Shown here piece by piece: positions 57,284 through 64,000 of a DNA stretch of 64,000 nucleotides. Source of the DNA: Thioploca sp. (GTDB lineage Bacteria > Pseudomonadota > Gammaproteobacteria > Beggiatoales > Beggiatoaceae); assembly GCA_012032555.1 (NCBI GenBank), contig JAAUSR010000020.1, forward strand, positions 1-64,000, read 5' to 3'. The translations under genes and the position numbers were made by a program. Position 1 is the stretch's first letter, and every line of letters begins with the position of its first letter. The notes under the pieces were generated by a model. That model was not told the DNA's origin, made no database searches, and saw only the letters and a program-made list of their open reading frames with translations.

Positions 57284-59272
57284 TTATTTCGCTATAGCGA
57301 CTGTTCCTAGTAATTTATCTTGATCCGTTGCTTTCTTCTTAGTAATGAAATGTCGATAACGTTTATCAGTGGCCGCTAATAATCCGCCTATAACCATAAA
57401 TAATCCGCCCAACCAAATCCAACGAATAAAAGGCTTGTAATAAATTCGCATACTCCAGGCACTTTCATCTAAAGGTTCCCCGAGTGCCACATAAATATCG
57501 CGAGTTAATCCCCAATCAATAGCGGCTTCTGTCATAGGCATTTTCTGTACTAAATAACTGCGTTTTTGTGGATATAATACGGTGATCTCTTTACCTTGTT
57601 TGAATACTTTAACTTGTCCTTGATCCGCTTTATAGTTAGGGCCATTAAGGGATTTGGTGCCAATAAAAACAAACTGATAACCAGCTAAATCTAATGATTT
57701 ATTGGGTTCTATTCGCACATCCTTTTCTACACTAAAAATATTAGAAACAATAACACCGATAACAAATAGGCCCACCCCAAGATGGGCGATAGTCATACCA
57801 TAAAAACTGGGAGGTAAGTTACGCAATCCTTGCCAAATGTTGGATTTATAGAACAGTTTATCGCGGACATTCTGAATGTGGGTTAAGATAATCCAAGTAG
57901 CTGCAGTAATTCCAGCGAACAAACTAAAATGGAAACTTTTATGAAAAACTATTGTGATAATAACACCGAATAATAGACTGATAATTAAAAAATAGCGTGA
58001 TCGGAACAGTAAAGTAAGCACTTGGTCATTTTTCCAACGCGTTAAGGGACCAATGCCCAATAAAAACAACAATGGTGCCATAATCCAGAAAAATACTAAT
58101 GAAAAATAAGGTGGTCCAACCGAAATTTTACCTAAACCTAATGCATCTAAAAATAAAGGATATAACGTACCTAATAAGACACTACCAGCGGCAACCACGA
58201 GTAATAAATTATTAATAAGTAAGAATGTTTCTCTTGATATTAATTCAAAATGTCCGCCTTGACCTATTGTTGGGGCACGCCAAGCGTAAAGTAACAGAGA
58301 CAAGCCAATGATAGTCCCTAAAAAAGCCAAAATAAAAACACCACGTGCCGGATCAGTAGCGAAAGCATGTACTGAGGTTAATACGCCAGAGCGAACCAAG
58401 AAAGTCCCTAATAAACTCAGCGAAAAAGCCATAATAGCCAGTAGGACTGTCCAGTTTTTAAAAGCACTGCGTTTCTCAGTAACCGCCAGTGAATGGATTA
58501 AAGCCGTACCCACCAACCAAGGCATAAAAGAAGCGTTTTCAACCGGATCCCAAAACCACCAACCGCCCCAACCCAGTTCATAATAAGCCCACCAACTGCC
58601 TAAAGTAATGCCTAAAGTTAAAAATACCCAAGCAACTAATGTCCATGGACGTGACCAACGCGCCCAAGCACTATCTAAATTACCCCCTAATAAAGCAGCG
58701 ATTGCAAAACTAAAAGCGACTGAGAAACCAACATAACCCATATATAACATCGGCGGATGAATAACTAAACCCGGATCTTGTAACAATGGGTTGAGATCTT
58801 GACCATCAATAGGAATAGGTGAAAGCCGGGCGAAAGGATTAGAAGTTATTAGCATAAACAGTAAAAAACCCACACTAACAAACCCCATCACGGCAATAAC
58901 ACGAGCAACCATGCTGTACGGTAGGCTACGGCTAAAAATCACAACAGTGACAGTCCAAAAGCTTAACAGTAAATTCCACAACAATAATGAACCTTCATGT
59001 CCACCCCACACACTGACAGCCCGATAAATCGTTGGCAGAGTGCTATTGGAATTACTCGCCACATAGGCAACCGAAAAATCATTATAGACAAAAGCATAGG
59101 TTAAACAACCATAAGCTACACTGATAAACACCAATTGTCCCACTGCTGCTGGTCGTGCTATCGCCATCCAATGGGGAATACCCCAAGTTGTACCCATCAA
59201 TGGGAATATCGTTTGTACTAAAGCTAAACCCAAAGCGAGAATCAACGCAAAATGTCCAAGCTCAGGAATCAT
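57284..59272 (-). CDS. ccmF: Cytochrome c haem lyase subunit CcmF
   Basis: This 662-residue protein has about fifteen membrane segments. It carries the tryptophan-rich haem-handling motif YELGWGGWWFWDPVENASFMPW (in outline) near residue 235, YGCLTYAFVYNDFSVAYVASNS and a conserved WGGHEGSLLLWNLLLSFWT segment near the N terminus. CcmF with CcmH attaches haem from CcmE to apocytochrome c in the periplasm. It starts one base after the ccmE stop. ccmG and ccmH, which usually follow, are not downstream here. Confidence 0.95.
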   Translation of the reverse strand: MIPELGHFALILALGLALVQTIFPLMGTTWGIPHWMAIARPAAVGQLVFISVAYGCLTYAFVYNDFSVAYVASNSNSTLPTIYRAVSVWGGHEGSLLLWNLLLSFWTVTVVIFSRSLPYSMVARVIAVMGFVSVGFLLFMLITSNPFARLSPIPIDGQDLNPLLQDPGLVIHPPMLYMGYVGFSVAFSFAIAALLGGNLDSAWARWSRPWTLVAWVFLTLGITLGSWWAYYELGWGGWWFWDPVENASFMPWLVGTALIHSLAVTEKRSAFKNWTVLLAIMAFSLSLLGTFLVRSGVLTSVHAFATDPARGVFILAFLGTIIGLSLLLYAWRAPTIGQGGHFELISRETFLLINNLLLVVAAGSVLLGTLYPLFLDALGLGKISVGPPYFSLVFFWIMAPLLFLLGIGPLTRWKNDQVLTLLFRSRYFLIISLLFGVIITIVFHKSFHFSLFAGITAATWIILTHIQNVRDKLFYKSNIWQGLRNLPPSFYGMTIAHLGVGLFVIGVIVSNIFSVEKDVRIEPNKSLDLAGYQFVFIGTKSLNGPNYKADQGQVKVFKQGKEITVLYPQKRSYLVQKMPMTEAAIDWGLTRDIYVALGEPLDESAWSMRIYYKPFIRWIWLGGLFMVIGGLLAATDKRYRHFITKKKATDQDKLLGTVAIAK

Positions 59273-59273
59273 C

Positions 59274-59756
59274 TTAGTTGATACCTTTGTGAGTCAGTGA
59301 TGAATTGTCCTGAACCGGTTTGGCATCGGCTGCTTTTAAAGCTTCCGCTACTTCTGGTGGCATGTATTTCTCATCATGTTTAGCTAACACCTCATCAGCT
59401 AAAAAAGTCCCATCCGGTTGCATCTGTCCTATCGCCACAATACCTTGTCCCTCTCGAAATAAGTCTGGTAGAATTCCGGTATATCGTACCGGAATAGTGT
59501 GCTTAAAATCAGTGACGTTGAAACTTACTTGCAAACTATCACGAGCACGTTGCACACTTCCTTTGTTTACCATTCCACCGACTCGAATCACGCGACCATG
59601 AGGTGCTTCACCAGCTATGATTTGGGATGGACTAAAAAAATACAACATATTTTGCCGAAAGGCAGTGAGTGCTAATGCCACGGTACTACCAATACCTATT
59701 ACTATTAGTAAAACCATACCCAGGCGTTTTTTATGCTTTGGACTCAAAGTTATCAC
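59274..59756 (-). CDS. ccmE: Periplasmic haem chaperone CcmE
   Basis: This 160-residue protein starts with a GTG at 59756, giving MITLSPKHKKRLGMVLLIVI. It has an N-terminal membrane anchor, an OB-fold domain (GGMVNKGSVQRARDSLQVSF) and the covalent haem-binding His in VLAKHDEKYMPPEV. It carries haem from CcmCD to CcmF. It overlaps ccmD by 26 bp, so translation of the two is probably coupled. Confidence 0.95.
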   Translation of the reverse strand: MITLSPKHKKRLGMVLLIVIGIGSTVALALTAFRQNMLYFFSPSQIIAGEAPHGRVIRVGGMVNKGSVQRARDSLQVSFNVTDFKHTIPVRYTGILPDLFREGQGIVAIGQMQPDGTFLADEVLAKHDEKYMPPEVAEALKAADAKPVQDNSSLTHKGIN

Positions 59757-59910
59757 GTTGTTTTCTCCGTAATTTACGTGCTAATGTTCGTAATAAAGCG
59801 CGTTCATAGTTAAGGGGAATGAGAAAGTTAGCCAACAGGACCAGCAAAGCTAAGCCGTAACTCGTCCAAACATAAAAGGCATAACCACCCATATGAAAAA
59901 ATTCGTTCAT
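59731..59910 (-). CDS. ccmD: Haem exporter small subunit CcmD
   Basis: A 59-residue protein begins MNEFFHMGGYAFYVWTSYG, continues through a single membrane segment (LALLVLLANFLIP) and ends in a basic tail (LARKLRRKQRDNFESKA). This is the CcmD pattern: one helix, then a charged cytoplasmic tail. It stabilises the CcmC-CcmE complex during haem transfer. Its stop lies inside ccmE. Position at the head of a D-E-F order supports the call; ccmC is not in the upstream 150 bp. Confidence 0.88.
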   Translation of the reverse strand: MNEFFHMGGYAFYVWTSYGLALLVLLANFLIPLNYERALLRTLARKLRRKQRDNFESKA

Positions 59911-60063
59911 GGTTATTCTAGGAGTTCCGATTAATTTTCAAAGGTAAGCAGTTAAAAAGTTTATCATATCTTTATGGTGGACATGATTCTTAATTATGGT
60001 GGTTGGCTGAACCAACTTAGAAGTATCAAAGGATATAGTAATAAGGATAGTTAGAATAATTTG

Positions 60064-60495
60064 TTATATGGTCACCTGAGCTTGTTGGGTATGTACATAA
60101 AACGCTATCTGGTAATGTGTAGACAAATTCTTTTTTAATACTTGAATCTCAGTTCCGGCTTTAGGAACACGAGAAGCAACAATGTAGCATTCTCTTTTGA
60201 ATCTTTTATGTTTGTCTTCACAAAATTTTATTGTTGAAACCAATTGATTATAAGCTTTCTTAACATCCTTACCCTTAAGCTCAACGTATATGACCAAAAT
60301 AATATTTAGTTTTACATCATCGTATATCTCAAATAAATAATCACATTTCTCTCTCTGATCATCTATTAAGCAACCATCAACTTTAACTTTATTCACTTTT
60401 TTGGCATGATTATTTTCAATAATAAATTTTCTCTTATTTTCCTCAACCGGAATTACTTTATGATGAATAGTCTCAGTACATTTTTCAAAATTCAT
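60064..60495 (-). CDS. Small PD-(D/E)XK nuclease-like protein paired with an AAA ATPase
   Basis: This 143-residue protein of no named family contains KCDYLFEIYDDV, then IILVIYVELKGKDVKKAYNQL. An Asp followed about 20 residues later by Glu-x-Lys on a hydrophobic strand, then a helix with a Gln, is the PD-(D/E)XK nuclease core. Its ATG overlaps the ATPase stop as TAATG, so it is translationally coupled to the ATPase. It is the last gene of a four-gene operon with a methyltransferase and a probable restriction enzyme. I infer a DNA- or RNA-cleaving effector. Family membership needs structural comparison. Confidence 0.55.
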   Translation of the reverse strand: MNFEKCTETIHHKVIPVEENKRKFIIENNHAKKVNKVKVDGCLIDDQREKCDYLFEIYDDVKLNIILVIYVELKGKDVKKAYNQLVSTIKFCEDKHKRFKRECYIVASRVPKAGTEIQVLKKNLSTHYQIAFYVHTQQAQVTI

Positions 60496-61727
60496 TAGCT
60501 GCTTTCTCGTTGCAATTGCAATAATGAATCGAAAACGTCATTAAATTCATCTGATACCGAATCGATAATATTAGTGCCAATTAGCCTAGCATCATGATCT
60601 AAAATCGTTTCAACTACACCATTATTTATGGTATAAGCACTAACATCTTCAAATTTAATATGAAAGTCTTTATCAATGATTTTATTAACTTCAGTTTCAT
60701 TACCATTGACGCTAATATCATGAGCCAGAATCATATTGTTTAGCGCAACTAAAATATAAGGACTATGTGTTGTTAACACAAAATGATGAGACTTTCTATT
60801 ATAAATCAGCGCTATTAATGACATAATATGTTTTTGTGAAACTGGGAATAAATGTGCTTCTGGTTCTTCTATAAAAAAATTTATTTTTCTTTTATCCTCA
60901 CCAAGGAATGAGAAAGTCGATAAAGTAATTAGCATCGGTAATGATTCTTGTTGTCCAGACGAGGCATTGATGATATTAATTTTGTTATTTTTAAATAATA
61001 TCCAGTCCTGTTCTTTTTCATATTTATATTTTCCAGCTAATATAGCTTCTATAAGATCTTGAGTTTTCATCAATTCTTCATTTTTTATTTCATTTATAAT
61101 ATTATAAAGTCTTTTAGATTCATAATGAAAACCAAAATTTTTCATAAATGTGTCAATTTCTATACCATTAGCTAGAAAAGAAAAAACATTTTGTTGTAAA
61201 TTGGCAAAAAAAGAACGGTTAGCTGGTATAAAAATAACTTTTTGAAAAATTTTTTCCATGTTTTGAATACAACCATCAATTACATTAATTATACCTTCTA
61301 GAGTATTTTCGTTTTCATTTAGTCCTAGTCTTTTTTTATAGGTGGATTTTACTTTTCTATGTAATTTAACTAACTCGCTAGAATAATCCAATTTTAATGA
61401 AAATTTACCTTGCTCATTAATTTTTTGTGAAATCTTAACTTCAAATTCATCTATGGTGTACACAATTTCAAATTGTTGTTTACTCCACGTATATTTTGGA
61501 AAATATTGTTGAAAATCAGATAATCCTCTTTTATCTAATTGCCTCTTGGTCTCAAAGTTTTGAATAGACTCTAAATAAGTTGATGAAATAAAATTTTTAA
61601 AGAAGAAAATTAATTTGGCAATAATACTTTTACCACTAGCTTGTGGACCAATAAATACGGTTATTTTACCAATTTCTATATCAGCCGCTTTAATAATTAA
61701 AAAATTATCAATTTTCAATCGTTCCAT
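60495..61727 (-). CDS. AAA/ABC-type ATPase, OLD/RecF-like, in a restriction operon
   Basis: This 410-residue protein has Walker A IGPQASGKSIIAKLI near residues 27-41. A long charged, partly coiled middle (about 60-250) is followed by the ABC-type signature NASSGQQESLPMLI, Walker B FFIEEPEAHLFP and a switch-type VLTTHSPYILVAL. This is the AAA_15/AAA_21 layout of OLD, Septu and PARIS ATPases, which act as sensors or motors in phage defence. It has no TOPRIM domain of its own. The start lies 10 bp after the methyltransferase stop, and the stop overlaps the start of the small nuclease-like gene. Confidence 0.8.
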   Translation of the reverse strand: MERLKIDNFLIIKAADIEIGKITVFIGPQASGKSIIAKLIFFFKNFISSTYLESIQNFETKRQLDKRGLSDFQQYFPKYTWSKQQFEIVYTIDEFEVKISQKINEQGKFSLKLDYSSELVKLHRKVKSTYKKRLGLNENENTLEGIINVIDGCIQNMEKIFQKVIFIPANRSFFANLQQNVFSFLANGIEIDTFMKNFGFHYESKRLYNIINEIKNEELMKTQDLIEAILAGKYKYEKEQDWILFKNNKINIINASSGQQESLPMLITLSTFSFLGEDKRKINFFIEEPEAHLFPVSQKHIMSLIALIYNRKSHHFVLTTHSPYILVALNNMILAHDISVNGNETEVNKIIDKDFHIKFEDVSAYTINNGVVETILDHDARLIGTNIIDSVSDEFNDVFDSLLQLQRESS

Positions 61728-61737
61728 CTTTAAGTTT

Positions 61738-62640
61738 TTAACGAAATAGTTTCAACTGCGGTTGCAATTCATCATTACCTTGTATAGCACATTCTTCTCG
61801 TATTCTTCTCATAGCTTGTTGGCAATAATTAGCATTATTATCTATTAATACACAATTTCGATTGATTGATAAGGCCGCTATTCCGGTTGTTCCACTTCCA
61901 GAAAAGGGGTCAATAACTAATCCTTTTTCTGGCGCGAGTAATTTAATAAAAAATAAAGGTAAATCAACTGGAAAAACTGCCGGATGTCCTTTATCTCTAC
62001 CAACTAATGCTAAAGAAAGAATATTGGCAGGGAGTACCGTCTTTTTTCCAAGCCATTTGGATATATTTCTACCAAAACCACTCTTATTAGCAGAATTATG
62101 CCGATTGAGATCATTTTCACTGAGTTTAACTAAGCGTGAAGATACCCAATCACCAATGGGTTGTCTCACTGCATCTTGATTAAAATAAGGACGTCTCGTT
62201 TTGGCTAAGTGAAAACAATATTCCCAACCATCCCGTAATCGATTGGGCCAATGTCCAGGCATGGGATTGGTTTTATGCCAGATGTAATCATCAATCGCGA
62301 ACCAACCTTTTTCACATAAGGCTTCTATTGTATGCCAGACATATCTGTGCTTTACACCATTAATAATTTTATCTTTAATATTGATAACTAAATTACCTTC
62401 TGGTTTTAAAACATTAAAAAATGGTTCATGAAAAGTGATAAACCAATCAACGAAATCATCAGGATGAATACTATCGTAATGTTTTTTTCTGGCATCAGCA
62501 TAAGGTGGTGAAGTGACGATTAAATCGACTTGATTGACAAAGTTTTTTAATTCTTGTCGACAATCTCCATAGATGACTGTACAACTTACTGATTCAGTGG
62601 TAGCTATCATTTTCGGTTTGAGAATAACTTCTTCATTCAT
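61738..62640 (-). CDS. Site-specific DNA methyltransferase (beta-class, N4-cytosine or N6-adenine)
   Basis: This 300-residue enzyme has the amino-methyltransferase catalytic motif TSPPYADARKKHY near residue 38. The SAM-binding motif DPFSGSGTTGIAAL near residue 250 comes after it, the order of beta-class enzymes. SPPY is most common in m4C methylases; the modified base is not certain. WHKTNPMPGHWPNRLRDGWEY and the C-terminal NCVLIDNNANYC are also typical. It should protect host DNA from the enzyme encoded just upstream (62650-63611), with a 9-bp gap. Two further genes, an ATPase and a nuclease-like protein, follow. Confidence 0.92.
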   Translation of the reverse strand: MNEEVILKPKMIATTESVSCTVIYGDCRQELKNFVNQVDLIVTSPPYADARKKHYDSIHPDDFVDWFITFHEPFFNVLKPEGNLVINIKDKIINGVKHRYVWHTIEALCEKGWFAIDDYIWHKTNPMPGHWPNRLRDGWEYCFHLAKTRRPYFNQDAVRQPIGDWVSSRLVKLSENDLNRHNSANKSGFGRNISKWLGKKTVLPANILSLALVGRDKGHPAVFPVDLPLFFIKLLAPEKGLVIDPFSGSGTTGIAALSINRNCVLIDNNANYCQQAMRRIREECAIQGNDELQPQLKLFR

Positions 62641-62649
62641 TATGTTTGC

Positions 62650-63611
62650 CTAGTTGCAAAAAAAGCTAACTAATTTATGTGGATCATGGAAGTAACCGCT
62701 TTTATTTACCAGTCCAGCTTGAGTACAACATTGCTGGAAGGAATCTAATAACCTTTCCGGAACATTTAATTGAGTTGCTAAAGGAGATAATGAATATTTA
62801 GACATTAGAACGTTCAAGACCGCTGTCATGACTTCTTTATAAGAATAATTAGTAAAAAAAGGCCAAAAAAAATCAGATAACCATACTTCAGTATTAACTG
62901 AATAAGCGGTATTGGTTTTCTTTTCGTATTTTATATATCGGTTTCCTTTTTCCATTGCTACACCAAATATACAACAATACGGCCCAGTTCTGTTCTTATC
63001 AGTTTTTGCTACGGTTTCAAGTGCTTGAATAGCCTTAGGCCAATCTTGTCCTCCCATGGTATTACTACGGTTCTTTACAGATACATATAAGTTTAATGGC
63101 TCTTTAGCATGGTCTTTAAATGGTATTATTACATTAAAATCAGCTTCAACTGCACCTAAATCAGAGATACTCTTAAATCGTCTACTGTGAATAGCACAAT
63201 CAATAACTAAATATTGATATCGCCAACCAGAATTCATTCTTTCCTTTTGCAAGGTTCTATTTCTAAATTGTTCTATTCCTACCTCTCTACAGTTTTTATT
63301 AAGAATTTGGTAAGCAGTAGCTGCAGGATCGCCGCAATACTTCTTGAAATACGTAAATAATGCTTTACCCTTTTATCACATATCTGTTCTATTTCATAGG
63401 TAGTAGCATCTGGCGATATAGCAAGAATTTCTCTACTCGATTTCTTATTAGCTTTTTCTATCGCCGACAAGATAAGTTGTTCAAAAGTATTTTGGGAAAT
63501 CTTATCAGTATGCGGAATTAACTTTGAGTCATCAAGACATCCATAGAGTTTATTATATTCGTCTTGAATTCTAAGATAATTTTGCGGTATAGCTTTGCTA
63601 ATTTTAACCAT
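62650..63611 (-). CDS. Probable type II restriction endonuclease, frame broken by one missing base
   Basis: Two minus-strand frames (63279-63611 and 62650-63252) join into one protein of about 320 residues if one base is restored at about 63368-63374 (CCC-TTTT on the plus strand). The joined reading is CDKKGKALFTYFKKYCGDPAA and then YQILNKNCREVGIEQFRNRT, all open. A likely catalytic region is GAVEADFNVIIPF followed by NLYVSVKNRSNTMGGQDWPKA, an Asp and a Lys on strands as in PD-(D/E)XK enzymes. It ends with a helix-turn-helix-like tail. Position 9 bp before a DNA methyltransferase gene is the main support. No named enzyme is recognised. Confidence 0.65.
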
Positions 63612-63684
63612 AAATTATTGGAACTTAATTGATGATTTTAAGCTAGGTAGGTTGGGTTAGCGAAGTGAGACCGACCGGACTCAA

Positions 63685-64000
63685 TTACAATTTCATCCGC
63701 TTAAAAATAAATTCTGGAATGTTCCTAATAATGAACATAATAAACCACCAAAACCACGGTAAATAAACCGTATTTTTACGTTTTTGAATAGCGCGGTAAA
63801 TTCCCTGGGCAATGGTTTCTGGTTTTGCCCAAAGTAACCCTTTTTTAAAATCCACGGTCATAGGCGTATCTACAAAACCGGGTTTAATGGTTAAAACACA
63901 CACATTAGCTGAATGGAGACGATTTCTTAATCCTTGTAAGAAAATACTCAGCGCGCCTTTAGCACTACCATAAATGTAATTGCTTTGACGGCCCCGATCA
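63685..64000 (-). CDS. Short-chain dehydrogenase/reductase, C-terminal part (DprE2-like), partial
   Basis: The gene enters from the right edge in the frame DRGRQSNYIYGSAKGALSIF. The Tyr and Lys of YGSAK form the catalytic YxxxK of the short-chain dehydrogenases. It continues LQGLRNRLHSANVCVLTIKPGFVDTPMT and ends PWFWWFIMFIIRNIPEFIFK. This tail resembles reductases of the decaprenylphosphoryl-arabinose epimerase (DprE2) type, which work with a FAD oxidase. The N-terminal NAD(P)-binding part is outside the window, so specificity is unsure. Confidence 0.85.
   Translation of the reverse strand, partial: DRGRQSNYIYGSAKGALSIFLQGLRNRLHSANVCVLTIKPGFVDTPMTVDFKKGLLWAKPETIAQGIYRAIQKRKNTVYLPWFWWFIMFIIRNIPEFIFKRMKL

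Noticed and set aside
60064-61727. Assignment of the ATPase pair to PARIS or Septu
   Set aside because: The ATPase fits, but the partner lacks the DUF4435/TOPRIM or HNH features of those systems, so I left it unnamed.
1-64000. CRISPR array or prophage
   Set aside because: I saw no regularly spaced short repeats with unique spacers and no phage structural or lysis genes in the window.

Overview
The window looks like chromosomal DNA of an AT-rich gammaproteobacterium. This rests on lptD, a ccmDEF cytochrome c maturation set, pbpC, glgA, the thrS-infC-rpmI-rplT order with a non-AUG infC start, LPS-type glycosyltransferases and a very large PAS-GGDEF-EAL protein. The many toxin-antitoxin scraps, palindromic intergenic repeats, a DNA phosphorothioation (Dnd) system and a TauE-type sulfite exporter would fit a large sulfur bacterium of the Beggiatoa/Thioploca/Thiomargarita group. 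That placement is inference from gene content, not a demonstrated assignment.

Layout. 1-3.0 kb: decayed transposase, palindromic repeats, a PIN-domain toxin-antitoxin pair lying between a family 2 glycosyltransferase gene and a second, diverged copy of that gene's last 60 codons. 3.0-13 kb: nucleoside transporter, proS, pbpC, a Uma2-type protein, a long M1-peptidase/ChaN/PDZ fusion and a pirin. 13-16.7 kb: dndC, a Phd/YoeB-like module with a dead toxin, a 155-bp MITE-like element with a 10-bp target duplication, and a cation/proton antiporter. 17-26 kb: pdxA, radical SAM protein, heptosyltransferase-like protein, an odd Met/Tyr/Gly-rich secreted protein, glgA, an EamA transporter and a thrombospondin type 3 repeat protein. 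26.3-29.6 kb: tRNA-Val(GAC), thrS, infC, rpmI and rplT. 30-35.8 kb: dndD and dndE separated by a 3.2-kb block (small membrane protein plus TauE-UspA fusion) that is followed by a second copy of the dndD 3' end. 35.9-43.5 kb: a giant c-di-GMP protein, dienelactone hydrolase, moaC, CDGSH protein and a DEAD-box helicase. 44-52.7 kb: a 1731-residue surface protein with a C-type lectin domain and ASH-like repeats, an alanine/glycine symporter and a membrane glycosyltransferase. 52.7-60 kb: lptD, purC, a lytic transglycosylase and ccmF-ccmE-ccmD. 60-63.6 kb: a tight four-gene operon of probable restriction enzyme, DNA methyltransferase, AAA ATPase and small PD-(D/E)XK-like protein. 63.7-64 kb: the end of a short-chain dehydrogenase.

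How the genes relate. Housekeeping blocks (tRNA-Val/thrS/infC/rpmI/rplT, ccm, lptD/purC) alternate with genome-defence and mobile material. The defence genes are the DNA phosphorothioation genes dndC, dndD and dndE, in two places; the 60-63.6 kb operon, which is the best candidate for an undescribed system; and at least two toxin-antitoxin loci, with traces of a third.

Caution. At least eight otherwise well-conserved reading frames breaks, including essential thrS and purC, are each repaired by adding a single base, several of them in short homopolymers. Every such break I found is a missing base, never an extra one. This looks more like systematic sequencing or consensus error than pseudogenisation, so I annotate these genes as whole and mark the break.
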